From Liquorilactobacillus uvarum DSM 19971 (GTDB taxonomy: Bacteria; Bacillota; Bacilli; Lactobacillales; Lactobacillaceae), in contig NZ_AZEG01000001.1 of assembly GCF_001434935.1 (NCBI RefSeq), forward strand, positions 4,914 through 68,913: DNA of 64,000 nt, read 5' to 3'. Both the position numbers and the translations under genes were made by a program. Shown here in pieces: positions 7,449 to 15,542 of this stretch (its first letter is position 1; the number at the start of each line of letters is the position of its first letter). A model generated the notes under the pieces. It searched no databases. It had not been told where the DNA came from and saw only the letters and a program-made list of their open reading frames with translations.

Positions 7449-8717
7449 ATGATGGATTCAACCTACCTTAATGACATCTTTTCACAGTACATGCAAAAAG
7501 ATGAACTTTTGTATCAAACATGGATCATACATAGCGAAGAACGTCTGAAAGCATTTAATGGTGTCCGAAAAGGAACTCAAAAAATCATTTCAACAATCCA
7601 AAATGGAACATTTCCTCGCGATCTTCACGGATCAGCACTTGAAGTAGTTATGGATATCATTGCTTCTCAACATGAAATTTTTAAAGGTGCCAAGCATGCC
7701 TTTATGTGGAAACCTAAGTTGAGAATACCGGATATTTATGAGAATCGAGAAAATCAAGTGCTATTTGCTGAATGCTTGAACTCTGTCTTGAACACTAAAA
7801 CTGAACTCAAAATGCTGCTGGCTGTCAACAAACTAGCCGATGCTAAAATCAAAGGTCTCGGTCCTGCAGTTGCTAATATCCTCTACTTCCTTGAACCGAC
7901 TATTTTCTGCCCTTTCAACACCAAGATCGTTGAAGGCTACAATATGCTAACAAATTCAAATATTCGTCTTGGCCGCTGGGATCATTATTTCAAGCTGCGC
8001 GATGGTATCATTGAACTCAATCAAATGGGTGGACTATTTTCAAAGGATCTTGGGGCGGTCTCAGCGTTTCTTTTTGATGTTGGAAAGCTTAACTATGTCA
8101 TTCCTGAAAATGCAGAAAAATATCAAGTGAGCACCAGTAAGACTCAAAATAAACTGCGCTCTGTTGAAAATAGCAAGCTTGCTAAGAATATCCATTACCA
8201 AATTCAATACATGCTTGCAGATATTGGAAACCATATTGGTTACAAAGCATGGATCGCATCTAATGATCACAATAGGCGCTTTGATGGCAAACGCTTGGGC
8301 GATTATTCTATCCCTGCCCTCCCACAGTCTATCCAACAACTAAGCGATCATCACCTAAAAGAAACAGTGTCTTTAATCGATGTCATCTGGTTTTCGAAAA
8401 GTGAAGAACCAGTTGCGGCTTTCGAAGTTGAAAAGTCAACTTCAATCATGTCAGGAATGAATCGAATGGACGATTTGTACCAGATAAATAAGCGTAATAT
8501 CATGCTTTATATTGTTTCACCTGATACACGCGAAAAAGAGATCTTAGCACAATTCAATCGACCCCATTATATGCACAATCATGACTTGCATGACCATATG
8601 CGTTACCTTCTCTTCAATGATTTGACCACTAATTACATCTCCTTGAAAAGATTCGGCACTGATTTTTCTATTCTTGCACCTATTTCTCACTTTCCAAATG
8701 GAAAATTAGTCAGATAG
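7449..8717 (+). CDS. Putative restriction-type endonuclease, HhH plus PD-(D/E)XK
   Basis: About 422 residues; I do not recognise a named family. Counting from the ATG at 7449, a helix-hairpin-helix-like motif (KIKGLGPAVANILYFLEP, about 133-150) in the N-terminal half resembles DNA-binding hairpins of glycosylases. In the C-terminal half, IDVIWFS (Asp about 311), then AAFEVEKS (Glu-x-Glu-Lys, about 326-329), fits the PD-(D/E)XK nuclease core, and the following STSIMSGMNRMDDL is typical of restriction-enzyme-like proteins. The start at 7449 has AGAAAGG 8 bases upstream; a frame opening at 7425 lacks one. The gene is alone: the neighbouring methyltransferase is not a DNA methylase. It may be an orphan restriction or defence nuclease. 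Confidence 0.55.
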   Translation: MMDSTYLNDIFSQYMQKDELLYQTWIIHSEERLKAFNGVRKGTQKIISTIQNGTFPRDLHGSALEVVMDIIASQHEIFKGAKHAFMWKPKLRIPDIYENRENQVLFAECLNSVLNTKTELKMLLAVNKLADAKIKGLGPAVANILYFLEPTIFCPFNTKIVEGYNMLTNSNIRLGRWDHYFKLRDGIIELNQMGGLFSKDLGAVSAFLFDVGKLNYVIPENAEKYQVSTSKTQNKLRSVENSKLAKNIHYQIQYMLADIGNHIGYKAWIASNDHNRRFDGKRLGDYSIPALPQSIQQLSDHHLKETVSLIDVIWFSKSEEPVAAFEVEKSTSIMSGMNRMDDLYQINKRNIMLYIVSPDTREKEILAQFNRPHYMHNHDLHDHMRYLLFNDLTTNYISLKRFGTDFSILAPISHFPNGKLVR

Positions 8718-8718
8718 C

Positions 8719-8780
8719 CTATCTAAAAAGCATTGGTTGTAATTCCCATTTTGAGAATTTAGCCAATGCTTTTTAGATAG
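8719..8780. terminator. Bidirectional terminator between convergent genes
   Basis: Inverted repeat with arms CTATCTAAAAAGCATTGG (8719-8736) and CCAATGCTTTTTAGATAG (8763-8780), placed between the convergent nuclease and methyltransferase genes. Confidence 0.75.
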
Positions 8781-8811
8781 AATCAAAATCTCTGGTTTAA
8801 TTAAATCCCAC

Positions 8812-9450
8812 TCATTCATTAATACCAATATAGTTGATTCCCTTGGAAATATGTCCATTCATAGTTTTAAAGGTTGTCAAAGAGTAATTTGCTGTTTCAA
8901 AACCTGCTAATAAATTTTTTAAATGCTCCTCGGAGTGATGTCTGCAAACAGCCCCATCATCTGTCCTAAATATGCCATAAGGCAAAGCTTCATGCTGCTT
9001 TTTAAAATTTTCATAGCGTTTTTTATTGCGCTCATCGTCATTCAGCAGAAAATCATTCACAATAAGTATCCCACCAGGCCGAAGAACACGCTTGATTTCT
9101 TTTATCAGTATCTCTTGGTCACTATTTTTTTCGATACATGTCAACACTGCTAATAAGAAAATTGCATCCACACTGTTGTCCTTGAATTTGATTTGATTAT
9201 TAGACATTACACCTAAATTCAGAGTTGGGTCAACTTTTTTCCCGCGTTCAATCATAGCATCCGATAAATCTAAACCTGATAAATCAGTATAACCAAGTTC
9301 CTTCAGCTCACTTAAAGTCCGCCCATAACCGCAACCGATATCTAGTATAGAAAAATTCTTTTGCACATATCTACCGATTAAATCATAGTCAAATGTTGTC
9401 GTAAATTTTTTTGTAGGTGCCACTGAATCCCAATATGCTTTATTGCTCAC
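8812..9450 (-). CDS. Class I SAM-dependent methyltransferase
   Basis: 212 residues of the class I methyltransferase fold. Motif I is ILDIGCGYGRTLSEL (about 36-50), the acidic loop LSGLDLSDAMIERGKK follows, then NSVDAIFLLAVLTCI and RVLRPGGILIVNDFLL (motif post-I to III). These small-molecule methyltransferases transfer a methyl group from S-adenosylmethionine to an acceptor that cannot be read from the sequence. It has none of the DNA-methylase motifs (no DPPY or PCQ), so it is not a partner of the nearby nuclease. GTG start preceded by GGGGG. Single gene, converging on the nuclease gene. Confidence 0.85.
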   Translation of the reverse strand: MSNKAYWDSVAPTKKFTTTFDYDLIGRYVQKNFSILDIGCGYGRTLSELKELGYTDLSGLDLSDAMIERGKKVDPTLNLGVMSNNQIKFKDNSVDAIFLLAVLTCIEKNSDQEILIKEIKRVLRPGGILIVNDFLLNDDERNKKRYENFKKQHEALPYGIFRTDDGAVCRHHSEEHLKNLLAGFETANYSLTTFKTMNGHISKGINYIGINE

Positions 9451-9751
9451 ATGAATCCCCCTGATAGATATTTTTTGGTTTTAAAAAAGCTTTCTAGACA
9501 GAATACCACAGTGCCAAAAGATTGTAAAAGAACCGGTAATTCAAAGATGGAGAATTGAACTATAGATTGAAAAACTTGAATACTAACACAAAGTTATAAA
9601 TAATTCTGATTTATGGAATAAGTGTATATGAACTCAATAAGAAAATTGTATTTCTCCACTCGTTTTTCCAAAAAAATTGGTTGAAATTCTTAAAAATAAG
9701 AACTTCAACCAATACTACTTATTGAACTGTCAAATTAGTTTAGTAAAAAAT
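9451..9751. other. Intergenic region, no gene seen
   Basis: AT-rich spacer between the VanZ and methyltransferase genes. Apart from the VanZ terminator at 9676-9713 no supported gene or RNA is seen. Confidence 0.6.
9676..9713 (-). terminator. Terminator of the VanZ gene
   Basis: ATTGGTTGAA...TTCAACCAAT stem with inner AATTCTT/AAGAACT pairing, followed on the minus strand by a T run. Confidence 0.7.
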
Positions 9752-10324
9752 TCATTTGTTTGCTTTCTTTTTAACTCGTCTAGTTTGGCCCGAATATTCG
9801 AATAGTTGGACAAATTTTTTAATTCCTGTTTTTTTCAATAATACAACAAACCCGTACCCAATTATGACTCCTAATGCGTTTGTGATGACATCATTAATAT
9901 CGATCCAACGCGAGATATGGAACAGAAGGTCATAAATAAATTGACTGAATTCAATCGATGCCCCTACCCCGAAACCAAACAGAATTACCTGTTTAAGATT
10001 TAATCGTCTTATTAAAAATAAGTATCCTCCTAAAGGAACTGTCATTAAAACGTTTAAGAAAAAACCTGTATCAATATATTTAAACGGAATAATATTAATT
10101 GGAATTGTACCAAATCTAAATAAAGCTGCTGGTACCTCACGATATGCATCAGGAGTTGGCGAAAAAACCAGGTAACCGACAATAAACAAGTATACGCCAA
10201 GTGAAATAACTGTGAAAATCTTCCAGATATTTTTTTCGGCCAATCTAGAGATGCCCATTTTAATGGCAACTGCCAAGCCAGTCATGTTTAAAACAAATGG
10301 GACCCAACGTTCAATTTCTGCCAT
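9752..10324 (-). CDS. VanZ family membrane protein
   Basis: 190 residues with five or so membrane helices. The VanZ-type region runs from about residue 65 (FRFGTIPINIIPFKYID) through FFLNVLMTVPLGGYLFL to IEFSQFIYDLLFHISRWIDINDVITNALGVIIGYG, which is the family hallmark (SRWxDxNDxxxNxxGxxxG). VanZ proteins were named for low-level teicoplanin resistance, but most chromosomal members have unknown envelope roles. GGGGGA precedes the ATG. Monocistronic; its terminator lies at 9676-9713. Confidence 0.85.
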   Translation of the reverse strand: MAEIERWVPFVLNMTGLAVAIKMGISRLAEKNIWKIFTVISLGVYLFIVGYLVFSPTPDAYREVPAALFRFGTIPINIIPFKYIDTGFFLNVLMTVPLGGYLFLIRRLNLKQVILFGFGVGASIEFSQFIYDLLFHISRWIDINDVITNALGVIIGYGFVVLLKKTGIKKFVQLFEYSGQTRRVKKKANK

Positions 10325-10522
10325 AAGAATCTCCCCCTTTTTTGTGTCATATCAAAGGCTAGAATTGACTTTCGACTTGAAACTATACTAGCATGTCAAC
10401 TTTAACTTCACCTTAAGTTCTCCGCTAAAAATATAAGTATAATCTTTTCTCAACTATATTTATATTTTTTTAATAATTTCCATGTTATATTTGTAGCATA
10501 TCAGAAAAAAATTAACAAGTTA

Positions 10523-10551
10523 TTGACAATTAGTAAGAAAATCTGTAAATT
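10523..10551 (+). promoter_or_regulatory. Promoter of the oppA-type gene and T-box leader
   Basis: Consensus -35 TTGACA (10523-10528), 17-base spacer and -10 TAAATT (10546-10551), placing the transcription start near 10558, just before stem I of the T-box. Confidence 0.55.
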
Positions 10552-10557
10552 TGATAT

Positions 10558-10850
10558 CAGAAACTAATAAGCAAATAAAACGATGAAGAGAAGAGTAAGT
10601 TATTACTAAGACACTAAGCGAGCGTTGATAGTGCAAGAACGCAGCCAAAGGATAACTGAAGATGAACTTGGAGTTTTGGGCAGCAGCAAAAAAAGTCGCC
10701 CCGTGAGAATACGATAAAATCCGCAGCATACTTTTATTTGTATGCTCCTGAGTTACAGATAGTGATATCTGGATAAAGATGGGTGGTACCACGAAAGCTT
10801 TCGTCCCTGTGCGTTATATTTTTTACGTGCAAGGATGAAAGCTTTTTTAG
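10558..10850 (+). ncRNA. T-box leader, probable methionine specificity
   Basis: tRNA-sensing leader upstream of the OppA-like gene. Visible parts: the 5' side of the specifier loop, AAGAGTA (loop-E type); distal stem-I elements AGCGA and GTGCAAG; 3' side of the specifier loop, GAAGATGAA; the T-box GGGTGGTACCACG (10781-10793); and a terminator hairpin ending GGATGAAAGCTTTTTT (about 10794-10848). Helices AGTTAT/ATAACT and GAG/CTT close the loop. The specifier is most simply ATG (Met) followed by the usual A; the UGGU of the bulge expects an A discriminator, as in tRNA-Met. GAT (Asp) in another register cannot be fully excluded. Confidence 0.85.
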
Positions 10851-10941
10851 TTGCAGGATTATCATGTAAAGGATGTGAGGTCAGCGAAACCATTATTAGA
10901 GATAAATATAGTAAAAAGTAATTTAACTTATAGGGGGAAAA

Positions 10942-12588
10942 ATGATGCGTAAACTAAAAACAGTACTATCACTGTTAGCTATGAGTGTTTTGATCTTAAC
11001 ACTTACAGCTTGCGGAAAATCAACAGCAAATAGTTCAAGTTCAAAAAAACAAGTCTTGAATTTAAGCGCAACTGCTCCACTTGATACGATCGATATCTCA
11101 AAAGCGAGCGGTTATGGTCAAACAGGCAATGTTTTTGAAAGCTTCTATCGTCTTGGAAAAAATGGCAAAACTACACCTGGATTGGCTAAAAGCGGAACAG
11201 TTTCTAAAGATGGCAAAACGTGGACCTTTAAGCTACGCAGCGCAAAATGGAGTAATGGGGATAAAATCACTGCGCAGGACTTCGTTTATTCATGGCGCAG
11301 AACACTGAATCCTAAAACCAAATCAACATATTCATACTTGTTCAGTGGCATCAAGAATGCAGAAGCTGTCAGTTCAGGTAAAAAATCTCCAAATTCGGTT
11401 GGAATTTCTGCTCCTGACAGCAAAACAGTCGTAATCAAACTCGATAAGCCTATCGCTTATTTTAAAGTCTTGATGGCTTATCCTCTATTCGGACCGCAAA
11501 ATCAAAAAATTGTCGAAAAATATGGCAAAAAATACGCTACAAAAGCACAATATATGGTTTACTCAGGCCCATTCAAAATCAAGAAATGGAACGGAACCGG
11601 CAACAAATGGCAATTTGTAAAAAACAATCAATATTGGGACAAAAAAGTTGTTAAGCTCCAAAAAATCAATTACTTGGTTGTTGGGAGTCCAACTACTGGA
11701 CAGGAACTTTATCAGCAAGGGAAGCTCGACTTGACTCCGCTCGCCGGTCAGCAAGTTAAAAACTTCAAGAACAGTTCACAATTCAAACAGTATCCATATT
11801 CATATGTCTCTTATCTGCAGTACAACTTCAAAGACAGTGATGCTGTCAAACGTACGGCAATGAATAACCGCAACATCAGATTAGCTCTGTCTTTAGCAAT
11901 TGATCGCAACGTTTTAACTAAGAGGATTCTTGGGAACGGCTCTCTGACACCAAAAGGATTCGTAGCCTCAGAGTTAGCGAATGACCCAAAGACCGGCACT
12001 GATTTTGCTGACCAACAATACGTTAAAAATACGGTTAAGCGTAATACTAAACTCGCAAGACAATATTGGGCAAAGGGCATGAAAGAAATTGGGCAAAAAA
12101 ATCTTAAGCTCACATTGTTGGCTTCAAATGACGACTCTAACGGTACAGTGATTGCACAATACCTGCAATCTGCATATGCTAAAATTCTACCTGGTTTAAG
12201 CATTGAAGTTAACAGCATTCCCGGTAACAATGCACAGCAGAATGCTCTACAAGGAAATTTTGATATTTACCTTTCCGGTTGGGGTGGTGATTTCAGTGAT
12301 CCAATCACATTTTTGCAGATTCCTGAAACCGGCACAGCCTATAATTATGGTAAATATTCAAGCACAAAATATGATGAATTGATTGCACGTGCTCAAAATA
12401 CAGATGCAAATTCTGCAAGCAAACGCTGGAATGACCTGGTTCAAGCCGCACGTCTTCTCAATAGTGACCAAGGCATGACACCTGTCTATCAGCAAGTTAC
12501 TGCTTATCTGCAAAAAAATGATATCAAAGGTATTATTCACAATACGGCAGGAACGCAGTGGAACTACAAATATGCCTATAAAAAATAA
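10942..12588 (+). CDS. oppA: Peptide ABC transporter substrate-binding lipoprotein (OppA family)
   Basis: 548 residues. Lipoprotein signal peptide with lipobox LTAC (Cys about 24), then a Ser-rich linker and the SBP family 5 fold: STAPLD-like start, FESFYRLGKNGKTTPGLAKS (about 49-68), WTFKLRSAKWSNGDKITAQD and FVYSWRRTLNP, the family signature. It captures oligopeptides outside the cell for an ABC permease not encoded here. RBS GGGGG. Controlled by the T-box leader at 10558-10850, so it is expressed when a particular charged tRNA (probably Met) runs short; peptide uptake would then supply the amino acid. As a solitary binding protein it must share permease and ATPase subunits with another opp operon. 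Confidence 0.92.
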   Translation: MMRKLKTVLSLLAMSVLILTLTACGKSTANSSSSKKQVLNLSATAPLDTIDISKASGYGQTGNVFESFYRLGKNGKTTPGLAKSGTVSKDGKTWTFKLRSAKWSNGDKITAQDFVYSWRRTLNPKTKSTYSYLFSGIKNAEAVSSGKKSPNSVGISAPDSKTVVIKLDKPIAYFKVLMAYPLFGPQNQKIVEKYGKKYATKAQYMVYSGPFKIKKWNGTGNKWQFVKNNQYWDKKVVKLQKINYLVVGSPTTGQELYQQGKLDLTPLAGQQVKNFKNSSQFKQYPYSYVSYLQYNFKDSDAVKRTAMNNRNIRLALSLAIDRNVLTKRILGNGSLTPKGFVASELANDPKTGTDFADQQYVKNTVKRNTKLARQYWAKGMKEIGQKNLKLTLLASNDDSNGTVIAQYLQSAYAKILPGLSIEVNSIPGNNAQQNALQGNFDIYLSGWGGDFSDPITFLQIPETGTAYNYGKYSSTKYDELIARAQNTDANSASKRWNDLVQAARLLNSDQGMTPVYQQVTAYLQKNDIKGIIHNTAGTQWNYKYAYKK

Positions 12589-12628
12589 GCTTTAGTGTCT
12601 GCTTAAATATAACTTATCTAGTGAAAAA

Positions 12629-12727
12629 GGCCCCCGCAACCTAGCTTTGTGGTAACTCGCGACAGGTAAACCAAACGGTTAACTGTTACAAGTTATTCCA
12701 TCTTCTAAGTTGTGGGGGTCTTTTTTT
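12629..12727. terminator. Long structured bidirectional terminator
   Basis: Twelve-base arms GGCCCCCGCAAC (12629-12640) and GTTGTGGGGGTC (12709-12720, with G-U pairs), then seven T. On the minus strand the arm is also followed by T5. The 68-base interior folds further (GTAAC/GTTAC, ACAG/CTGT, AACC/GGTT). It separates the convergent oppA and metal-ATPase genes. It is longer than an ordinary terminator and may be a small RNA. Confidence 0.6.
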
Positions 12728-12873
12728 AGAGCCACAGCAGAGCCAGCTGACCAAAAAACGCTGCCTAGTATAAACTGCAACCTTGTTAACTCAAATATCT
12801 GATGACTGGTCTATTCATTTAAAATCATTAATAATAGCGGTGAAAAAAATTTTTAGTACAGTCTGTCTTACCT

Positions 12874-14787
12874 TTATTTTTTACTTTTGCCTGGAATCAG
12901 CCGTGCCGAATTAAGAATAAAAATTGATTCACTTCCGACATGAATTATTGCTGCAACAAGCGGTGTTAATATTCCGAAACCCGCAAGCAGCATGCCAACA
13001 GAATCAATAACAATGGTACCTGCAAAGTTAAAATTAACAATTCTCCGTGTGCGTCGCGAAAGTCCAATAAGATTCTTTACATCGCCCAAATTAGAACTGA
13101 TGAGTACAATTTTAGAAGAATCACGCGCAATATCTGTCCCGCTGCCCATAGCGATACCAACATCAGCCTGTGCCAGGGATGGTGCATCATTTACACCATC
13201 ACCGACCATTGCAACTTTGTGTCCTGCTCGTCGTTCCGCATCAATTGCAGCCAACTTTTCTTCCGGCATAAGTTCGGCACGTACCTCATCGACCTGCAGC
13301 TTAGCAGCAATTGTCTCTGCCGCTTCAGTTCTATCGCCCGTCAGTATTATGACACGCAGTCCCATTTTTTTGAGCCCAGCGATACTTGCAACTGCATTTT
13401 CACGGATTGAATCTGCCAATAAAATTTTACCTATATAACGGTTATCATAAGAGATATACACTATATTAGATCCAGCATTGTCGCTTTGGGCTTTCATTTG
13501 TTCAATTTCTGCAAAGAGGCCTTGACCTAGATGCCCTGCATTACCAACTTTTATCGTGTGTCCGTCAATCACGGTCGTCAAACCTTGACCAGGCTTGTTC
13601 TCAAAAGAATCTGGCTGTGAAAGTACTTCGCCTCTTTCATTAGCCGCCGCAATGATCGCTTTTCCAAGAGGATGTTCGGAATGCCATTCAGCACTGGCAG
13701 CAATCTGCAACAGCCGTTTATCCGAGACTCCAGCTACAGGTACTATTTCTGTTACCTTGGGAGTGCCAAATGTTAATGTCCCAGTCTTGTCAAAAATGAT
13801 TGTGTCAAGATGTGCCAGTGCCTCCATATAGGATCCACCCTTGACAAAAGCTCCCGTACGCGCTGCTCTTGCAATTGATGCGAGCATAGCTAAAGGTGTT
13901 CCAGCGGCTATCCCACATGCCCCAGCAACGATAATCACATCGATCGCACTATGCAGATTTTGCGTAAAAAACCATGTGATCACAGCCCCTGCAATAGCCG
14001 TATATATTAAAAAAGCAGCAAATTTATCAGCCAATTTTTGAATTGGTGCTTGGTTTGATTGAGCTTCCTGAACTGCTGCAATCGTTTGACCGTATGAGGA
14101 TTCTTCGCCGACGCGTTCTGCACGTACTTCTAATGCCCCACTTCTATTGATTGATCCAGCATAAACGTATGCCCCGGAAGCAACCTCGACTGGCATTGAT
14201 TCACCAGTAATTCGAGATTGATCGACACTTGAGAATCCATTTATGACCGTTCCATCCACCGGAATTCGTTCTCCAGGTGAAATTACAACAACCTGTTTTA
14301 CCAGAACTTCTTTGAGTGTTACCTGTTGAATTGTGTTTTTTTCAGTACTAGTCGTATTTTTGACACGGACTGTTTCAGGCAGGAAAGACATTAAATCTGT
14401 CAATGCACTTTTGCCTTGATCCATGCATAAATCCTCAAGAATATCTGCTGCCAGCACAAAAATTGTAATAACCAGTGAGGTGATCCACTGACCGATCGCA
14501 GCAGCTGCTACGATCGCAATAAACATTGAGAGGTCCATGCTCATTTTCCGCTGTCGAATATCATGCCATGATTCAATAATGATTGGCCAACAGCCGCAAA
14601 ACAGCCCGATTGCTGTCACAGCTATTATTGCCCATAACTGCTGCGGTACAAGTATCTCAAGTATAATGACAATAAGTGCTAAAAATGCTGTTATTAAAAT
14701 ACGATTAAGGGCATCCCTTTCTATCCGTGCCCAAATATTCTGCATATTATGTTTTTGCAATGATTCCGTATGATCCTGTTCACTCAT
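12874..14787 (-). CDS. Heavy-metal-type P-type ATPase with degenerate CPC motif
   Basis: About 637 residues. It has the P1B pump layout without an N-terminal metal-binding domain: helices from about residue 26, TGES actuator motif, DKTGT phosphorylation site, WHSEHPLGKA (the HP motif), TGDR, and GDGVNDAPSLAQAD. At the transmembrane metal site, where Cu, Zn or Cd pumps have CPC, the sequence is VAGACGIAAGTPLAML: only one Cys and no Pro. The metal therefore cannot be predicted, although overall it resembles ZntA/CadA-like proteins. The ATG at 14787 has GAGGGGG upstream; an in-frame ATG at 14823 has none. It lies alone; the TetR gene upstream is on the same strand but 110 bases away. Confidence 0.85.
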   Translation of the reverse strand: MSEQDHTESLQKHNMQNIWARIERDALNRILITAFLALIVIILEILVPQQLWAIIAVTAIGLFCGCWPIIIESWHDIRQRKMSMDLSMFIAIVAAAAIGQWITSLVITIFVLAADILEDLCMDQGKSALTDLMSFLPETVRVKNTTSTEKNTIQQVTLKEVLVKQVVVISPGERIPVDGTVINGFSSVDQSRITGESMPVEVASGAYVYAGSINRSGALEVRAERVGEESSYGQTIAAVQEAQSNQAPIQKLADKFAAFLIYTAIAGAVITWFFTQNLHSAIDVIIVAGACGIAAGTPLAMLASIARAARTGAFVKGGSYMEALAHLDTIIFDKTGTLTFGTPKVTEIVPVAGVSDKRLLQIAASAEWHSEHPLGKAIIAAANERGEVLSQPDSFENKPGQGLTTVIDGHTIKVGNAGHLGQGLFAEIEQMKAQSDNAGSNIVYISYDNRYIGKILLADSIRENAVASIAGLKKMGLRVIILTGDRTEAAETIAAKLQVDEVRAELMPEEKLAAIDAERRAGHKVAMVGDGVNDAPSLAQADVGIAMGSGTDIARDSSKIVLISSNLGDVKNLIGLSRRTRRIVNFNFAGTIVIDSVGMLLAGFGILTPLVAAIIHVGSESIFILNSARLIPGKSKK

Positions 14788-14897
14788 TTGGTTTCCCCCT
14801 CGTAGAGTAATTATTTTTTTCATTCACACTGAAGCTTAACTTTCTCAAATATTCCGCAAACTCCACTATAAAAGCCGCAGATCTTTTTAATGCCTTT

Positions 14898-15437
14898 TTA
14901 AGCAAGTTCCAGAAATGATGCTAATTTTTTCCCCATATATTTTGGGGTCTCTATTGAACCTCGTTTCAACCAACTAAGCGATGAATTAATAACTGCTCCC
15001 GCAATAAAATCCGCCCAGTATTCATCCTCAGCACGTTTGCTCTTCGAAAATCTTATTATCATCCCATTTTGCAGAAGATACTGATATGTAGTCACAAATG
15101 ACTTTATCAGAACCTGTTCTTTGCCGGATTTCAGCAGCGTTAACTGCGAGTCAATATTGTTCAAAACAAGTTGAAAATAATGTTCCATCAGGGTAGAAAA
15201 ATTCAGATTCGACTGGTTAGGCAACTGTCGAATGTATTTTATGATATTAAGCGTTTCAAAATCACTAATTATATCATCCAACGTTGTAAAATTCTTATAG
15301 TAATATGTCCTGGAAACTCCTGCTTGCCTTGTGAGCTCAGTAATTGAAATATCTTCAAACTTTTTTGCTTGCAGTAATTTGATAAGTGCCTGAAAAATAT
15401 CGATCAGTTTTTTATTTTTTGTCTCTTGTGGTGACAT
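14898..15437 (-). CDS. TetR/AcrR family transcriptional regulator
   Basis: About 180 residues. N-terminal helix-turn-helix: KKLIDIFQALIKLLQAKKFE, then ISITELTRQAGVSRTYYYKNF (TetR signature with TYYYKNF in place of TFYRHF). The C-terminal half is a variable effector domain. AAAGGAGCG lies upstream; translation may begin at the ATG at 15437 or at a TTG at 15446, which is better spaced. It is divergent from the DHA2 drug exporter at 15543 with about 105 bases between, so it most likely represses that pump and responds to its substrates. A longer open frame running into the exporter gene is not supported by a ribosome site. Confidence 0.85.
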   Translation of the reverse strand: MSPQETKNKKLIDIFQALIKLLQAKKFEDISITELTRQAGVSRTYYYKNFTTLDDIISDFETLNIIKYIRQLPNQSNLNFSTLMEHYFQLVLNNIDSQLTLLKSGKEQVLIKSFVTTYQYLLQNGMIIRFSKSKRAEDEYWADFIAGAVINSSLSWLKRGSIETPKYMGKKLASFLELA

Positions 15438-15542
15438 AGTTAACAATAACGCTCCTTTTGTAAACCATATATATAAAATAAGAATACCCCATGCTATCGT
15501 GTGAAACAAGCTATAAAATTAATAACACAAGGAGTATTTATC

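Noticed and set aside
8812..9450. Methyltransferase as the modification partner of the nuclease
   Set aside because: It has the small-molecule class I pattern and none of the DNA methylase motifs; it is convergent with the nuclease gene.
10558..10850. Aspartate (GAT) specificity of the T-boxes
   Set aside because: GAT is in the loop, but the ATG register has the customary A after the specifier, and UGGU in the bulge expects an A discriminator, unlike tRNA-Asp; kept as an alternative only.
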